Of a DNA stretch of 64,000 nucleotides, positions 60,616 to 64,000 are shown piece after piece; the first letter of the stretch is position 1, and each line of letters starts with the position of its first letter. The stretch is from NCBI GenBank assembly GCA_025937895.1, contig JAICQL010000002.1, positions 1-64,000 of the forward strand, written 5' to 3'. The DNA comes from Polyangiaceae bacterium (GTDB lineage Bacteria > Myxococcota_A > Polyangia > Polyangiales > Polyangiaceae). The position numbers and the translations under genes were made by a program. The notes beneath the pieces are model-generated. The model was given only the letters and a program-made list of their open reading frames with translations. It did no database searches and was not told the origin of the DNA.

Positions 60616-61893
60616 TCAAAGCCTGGCAGAGGTCGCGTCGCTGGAGCGTTTCGGCGCGGCAACCACCTGGGGCAGCCAGACCTGAAAGGCGGCCCCCCCG
60701 CGCGCGCTGGGCTGGCAGCTGAGCTTGCCGGAGTGGCGATTGACGATCACGTCATAGGCATACGCCAGGCCCTGACCGGTACCCCCGCCCACGCTCTTGG
60801 TCGTGAAGAAGGGCTCGAAGATCTGCTCCAGGAGCTGGGCGGGTACGCCCGGCCCGTCGTCGCTGACGGTGACCTCCACCCCGGCACCGGCGCTGCGCGA
60901 GCGGATCTGGATGCAGCCGCCGCGCGCCGCGCCGCCATAGTCGCCGCGGATGGCCTCCACGGCGTTGTACAGCAGATGCAAGAAGACCTGGTTCAGCTCG
61001 GGCATCAGACAGGGCACGAGCGGCAGGTCCGGCTGCAGATCGAGCTCCACCTGGGCCAGCGGCTGCCACACCGCCCGCGAGACCGCGAGCGCGCTCTGGA
61101 TCGCCTCGTTCAGGCTGCCCGGCGCGCGCTCCGCCGGCGCCCCCTCGCCGGTGAAGGCCTTGAGCTCGGCGATGCGAGCCGCGATCCGCTCCACGCCCTC
61201 CAGGCTCTGCGCCAGCGCCTCGGGAGACTGCTGCAGGATGAAGCCCAGCCGCTGGCGGCGCCAGCCCGCGCGCAGGCTGCTCGCCAGCGCCTCCGGCAGG
61301 GGCTCCTCGCGCGCCGCCCACTCGCTGAGCGGCAGCAGCAGCGAGTGCAGGGTGCCGATCGCGCGCTGCAGGAAATGCAGGTTGTCGGACACGAACTGCG
61401 CGGGCGTGTTGATCTCGTGGGCCAGCCCTGCCGCCAGCCGCCCCACCGTCTGCAGCTTGCTGGCGCGCAGCAGCTGGTCGCGCGCGGCCAGGTTCTGCGC
61501 CACGGCCGTCTTCAACGCCAGGTGCGCCTGCACGCGCGCCAGCAGCTCCTGCCGGTGCGCGGGCTTGGTCACGTAGTCGTTTGCGCCGAAGCGGAACGCG
61601 TCGATCTTGTCGCTCAGGGACTTACTGCCCGTCAGGATCAAGATCGGCAGCTCCATGGCGGACCAGCGCTGGCGCAGCACCTTGAGCGTCTGCAGGCCGT
61701 CCAGCACCGGCATGGTCTGATCACACAGCAGCAGATCCGGGCTGCATCTCTCCACGAAGCTGACGGCCTCGGCGCCGTTGGCCACCTGACTGACGCGCAA
61801 GGTGCCGAGCTTCTCCAGCGTCTTGCACAGGACATCGCGCGTGGGCTCCGAGTCCTCCGCGACCAGGACGTGATGAATTGCGCCGGCGCTCAT
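60616..61893 (-). CDS. Hybrid sensor: receiver domain followed by histidine kinase
   Basis: A 425-residue cytosolic protein. A receiver domain comes first (residues 7-125: acidic pair Glu13-Asp14, phospho-acceptor Asp58 in LLLCDQTMP, Lys110 in VTKPAH). A kinase with His159 in AAGLAHEINTPAQF and an ATP domain with N box LLYNAVEAI, SDDGPGVP and GGGTGQGLAYAY follow. There are no membrane segments and no input domain other than the receiver. This order fits a phosphorelay node fed by another kinase. The divergent neighbour is a closely similar kinase without receiver. Confidence 0.92.
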   Translation of the reverse strand: MSAGAIHHVLVAEDSEPTRDVLCKTLEKLGTLRVSQVANGAEAVSFVERCSPDLLLCDQTMPVLDGLQTLKVLRQRWSAMELPILILTGSKSLSDKIDAFRFGANDYVTKPAHRQELLARVQAHLALKTAVAQNLAARDQLLRASKLQTVGRLAAGLAHEINTPAQFVSDNLHFLQRAIGTLHSLLLPLSEWAAREEPLPEALASSLRAGWRRQRLGFILQQSPEALAQSLEGVERIAARIAELKAFTGEGAPAERAPGSLNEAIQSALAVSRAVWQPLAQVELDLQPDLPLVPCLMPELNQVFLHLLYNAVEAIRGDYGGAARGGCIQIRSRSAGAGVEVTVSDDGPGVPAQLLEQIFEPFFTTKSVGGGTGQGLAYAYDVIVNRHSGKLSCQPSARGGAAFQVWLPQVVAAPKRSSDATSARL

Positions 61894-62141
61894 GGCTGGA
61901 ACCGCTTCCCCCCTCTCCAAGGCAGAAGTAGCTCACGACCGGAAGCGCGCGCAGCGATATCGCCCCCTGAGTGCTGTCCGCGGGGAGAGCTTTGCCTACC
62001 CGCACGCAGGGCCACCTCTGCGCAGGCTCCTCGAGGCTATCAACCCCGTCCTTGCGCTCTAGCGCGTCGCGCGCTTTGGCCGTTCCCAGCGTCCATGGAA
62101 GCACCGGGCAAGCCTCGTGCAGCCAGGGGCGTGAGCTGGGG

Positions 62142-63077
62142 ATGAACGGGGGGAACGACGCCTTGAGTATGACCATGGAGCCACTTGGCGAGCTCGAGCA
62201 GGCGGAAGCCAGCACGGCGCAGGCGCGCGCCGCGGAGCTGGAGCTACGCCAGATGCGGCAGCTGGCCGCGATCGGCGAGCTTGCCGCGGGAGTGGCGCAC
62301 GAGATCAACACACCGATGCAATACATCGGCGACAACCTCTGCTTCCTGGACGTTACGGTGAAGCGCCTGCTGGACCTGGCGGGCTCCTTCGAGCGGCTGG
62401 TGCAGTGCTGCAAGAGCGGCGCTCCGAGCCTGGAGGAGCTGGAGCGCTGCGAGCAGGAGCTGAGCAAGGGCCGGCTCGGCTTCTTGCGCAAGCAGGCGCC
62501 GCTGGCCATCGAACAGAGCACATCCGGGGTGGACCAGGTGCGCTCCATCGTGCAGGCCTTGAAGGAGTTTTCGCATCCGAGCGGGGATGAAGCAGTGCCG
62601 GTGGACCTGAATCAGCTGGTGCGCAACGCCAGCACGGTCACGCGCAACGCCTGGCGCTACCAGGCCGAGCTGAGCCTGGAGCTGGCGGAAGAGCTGCCGC
62701 TGGTGCTGGGCAACCCCCAGGCGCTGGGCCAGGTGCTGATCAACCTGATCGTGAACGCCGCAGACGCCATCGAGGCCAGCGCGGGCACGCGCCCCGAGGG
62801 CGAGCTGGGCAAGATCGCGATCCGCAGCCGGGCGGAGCACGGCGTGGTGGAGCTGGAGGTGGCGGACAATGGCTCCGGCATCCCGGAGTCAATCCGCGAC
62901 AAGGTAATGCAACCCTTCTTCACCACCAAGCGCATAGGCAAGGGCACCGGCCAGGGGCTGGCGCTGGCCCACTCCACCATCGTGGAACGGCACGCGGGCA
63001 AGTTCTTCTTCGAGAGCGAGGAGGGCAGAGGCACCAGCTTCTTCATACAGCTGCCACCGGGAGCAGAGCTCGAGTGA
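62142..63077 (+). CDS. Soluble histidine kinase
   Basis: A 311-residue kinase. A short helical N-terminus precedes the phospho-acceptor His53 in AAGVAHEINTPMQYIGDNL. The helical dimerisation region is long (about 60-150), and the ATP domain shows LINLIVNAADAIEA, ADNGSGIP and FTTKRIGKGTGQGLALAHS. It has no membrane or sensor domain. Its H box and spacing closely match the divergent receiver-kinase. The stop overlaps the next gene start as GTGA, so it is coupled to a response regulator with HDOD domain, its likely partner. ATG 62142 was chosen; ATG 62169 is possible. Confidence 0.9.
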   Translation: MNGGNDALSMTMEPLGELEQAEASTAQARAAELELRQMRQLAAIGELAAGVAHEINTPMQYIGDNLCFLDVTVKRLLDLAGSFERLVQCCKSGAPSLEELERCEQELSKGRLGFLRKQAPLAIEQSTSGVDQVRSIVQALKEFSHPSGDEAVPVDLNQLVRNASTVTRNAWRYQAELSLELAEELPLVLGNPQALGQVLINLIVNAADAIEASAGTRPEGELGKIAIRSRAEHGVVELEVADNGSGIPESIRDKVMQPFFTTKRIGKGTGQGLALAHSTIVERHAGKFFFESEEGRGTSFFIQLPPGAELE

Positions 63078-64000
63078 CGGCCGGCAAGAAGCGCATCCTG
63101 TTCGTCGACGACGAGCTCGGCGTGCTCCAGGGACTGGAGCGCATGCTGTTCGAGATGTCCGACGACTGGGACATGCATTTCGTGGATGGCGCCGAGCGGG
63201 CGCTGGCGGAGCTCAGCTCACGCCCCTTTGACGTGATCGTCTCCGACATGCGCATGCCGGGCATGGACGGCTCCACCCTGCTGGCGCACGTGCACGACGA
63301 GCACCCGAACGTGGTGCGCATCATCCTCACCGGCCACTCCGAGCTGGAGGCCACGCTGCGCGCCATGCCCGTCGCGCACAGCTTCCTCACCAAGCCGTGC
63401 AAGCCGGCCACGCTCGAGGAGGTGGTGCGCCGCAGCCTGGAGCTACAATCGCTGCTGCAGTCCGACAGCCTGCGCAACCTGGTGGGTGGCGTGGCAGGCC
63501 TGCCGGTGCGCCCCCAGGTGTACACGCAGCTGACCGAGGCCATCGCCGATCCGCTGATCGAGATGGGCGCCATCGCCCGCATCGTGAGCGCGGACGTGGC
63601 GCTCTCGGCCAAGGTGCTGCATCTGACGAACAGCGCCTTCTTCGGCGCCAAGCGCAAGTTCGTCAGCATCGAGCAGGCGGTCAGCTTCATCGGCATCCGC
63701 ATGCTGCGCAAGGTGGTGCTCGCGGCCGAGGTGTTCTCGGCGTTCAGCCCCAAGCAGTCGCTGGGCGGCCTCTCGCTGGATCAGGAGCAGCGCCACGGCC
63801 TGGTCTGCGCAGGGGTGGCGCGCAAGCTGGCGCCCGACCCGGAGACGGGTGAATACGCATTTCTGGCCGGCATGCTGCACGACGTGGGCAAGCTGGTGCT
63901 GGCCATGCGCGCGCCGCAGCTGACGCGCAAGCTCACGCGCCAGCGCGTGGTGGGGCAGAGCTTTCCGCCCGAGACCGAGGAGGAGATCACCGGCACCAGC
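63074..64000 (+). CDS. Response regulator with HDOD domain (cut by window edge)
   Basis: 309 residues are visible before the window ends. A receiver domain occupies 1-120: acidic Asp12-Asp13 in LFVDDELG, phospho-acceptor Asp58 in VIVSDMRMPGMDG, conserved Lys in FLTKPCKP. An HDOD domain begins about residue 140 (VAGLPVRPQVYTQLTEAI, VLHLTNSAFFGAKRKFVSIE) and includes MLHDVGKLVLA. HDOD proteins take part in signalling and some cyclic-di-GMP or stress pathways, without HD-GYP activity by default. The GTG start overlaps the kinase stop by 4 bp, so the two are translated together. Confidence 0.9.
   Translation, partial: MTAGKKRILFVDDELGVLQGLERMLFEMSDDWDMHFVDGAERALAELSSRPFDVIVSDMRMPGMDGSTLLAHVHDEHPNVVRIILTGHSELEATLRAMPVAHSFLTKPCKPATLEEVVRRSLELQSLLQSDSLRNLVGGVAGLPVRPQVYTQLTEAIADPLIEMGAIARIVSADVALSAKVLHLTNSAFFGAKRKFVSIEQAVSFIGIRMLRKVVLAAEVFSAFSPKQSLGGLSLDQEQRHGLVCAGVARKLAPDPETGEYAFLAGMLHDVGKLVLAMRAPQLTRKLTRQRVVGQSFPPETEEEITGTS

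Overview
The window is uniformly GC-rich, with many GTG and TTG starts, dense genes and long antisense shadow frames. Several traits point to Myxococcota: families of cysteine-rich secreted lipoproteins, a MYXO-CTERM-like tail, a eukaryote-like (pseudo)kinase, and kinase/response-regulator clusters. The genus cannot be named from this sequence alone. No complete mobile element, rRNA or CRISPR array is seen, and there is one tRNA.

Layout. 0-4 kb: the str operon on the minus strand (rpsL-rpsG-fusA-tuf, tuf cut by the window edge), with a consensus promoter near 3.92 kb and an odd spacer of 15-bp repeats between rpsG and fusA. 4-9 kb: minus-strand haem-related block with a CcmE-like protein carrying a CxxxY motif, two uroporphyrinogen decarboxylase paralogues separated by tRNA-Gln(TTG), and an FAD oxidoreductase. 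9-16.5 kb: an unknown protein, a TraB-family membrane protein, an aminotransferase, a coiled-coil lipoprotein, a membrane pseudokinase, and Aat with a Lys/Ala-rich tail. 16.5-20.4 kb: a defence-island graveyard holding broken UvrD-like helicase, drmB and drmD (DISARM) remnants and a possible drmA remnant. An apparently intact mazEF-type toxin-antitoxin pair with its own operator survives in the middle.

20.4-28.4 kb: a seven-gene minus-strand operon for a synthase-dependent exopolysaccharide: HlyD-like adaptor, TolC-like coiled-coil protein, processive GT2 synthase, two accessory proteins around a deacetylase lipoprotein, and a cysteine-rich protein with a sorting-type tail. It is preceded by 1.2 kb without a convincing gene. 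29.6-42.6 kb: SDR, DAHP synthase, orphan TRAP binding lipoprotein, porin-like protein, GH74-like lipoprotein, DHA2 transporter, Gfo/Idh/MocA-DUF167 pair, and a coupled DprE1/DprE2-like epimerase pair. 42.7-48 kb: two DUF1989 proteins plus a 1219-residue urea/guanidine carboxylase. The matching allophanate hydrolase lies at 58.7-60.6 kb, so the full route to ammonia and CO2 is encoded but split.

48-64 kb: alpha/beta hydrolase, YkgJ-type Cys-cluster protein, DUF4377 lipoprotein, astacin protease with duplicated tail domains, an ECF sigma/anti-sigma-like pair, a secreted unknown protein, three cysteine-rich lipoproteins (two of them divergent paralogues), allophanate hydrolase, and a two-component cluster (receiver-kinase, kinase, and receiver-HDOD cut by the right edge). 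Short tandem repeats of 11-21 bp recur between and inside genes across the whole window.
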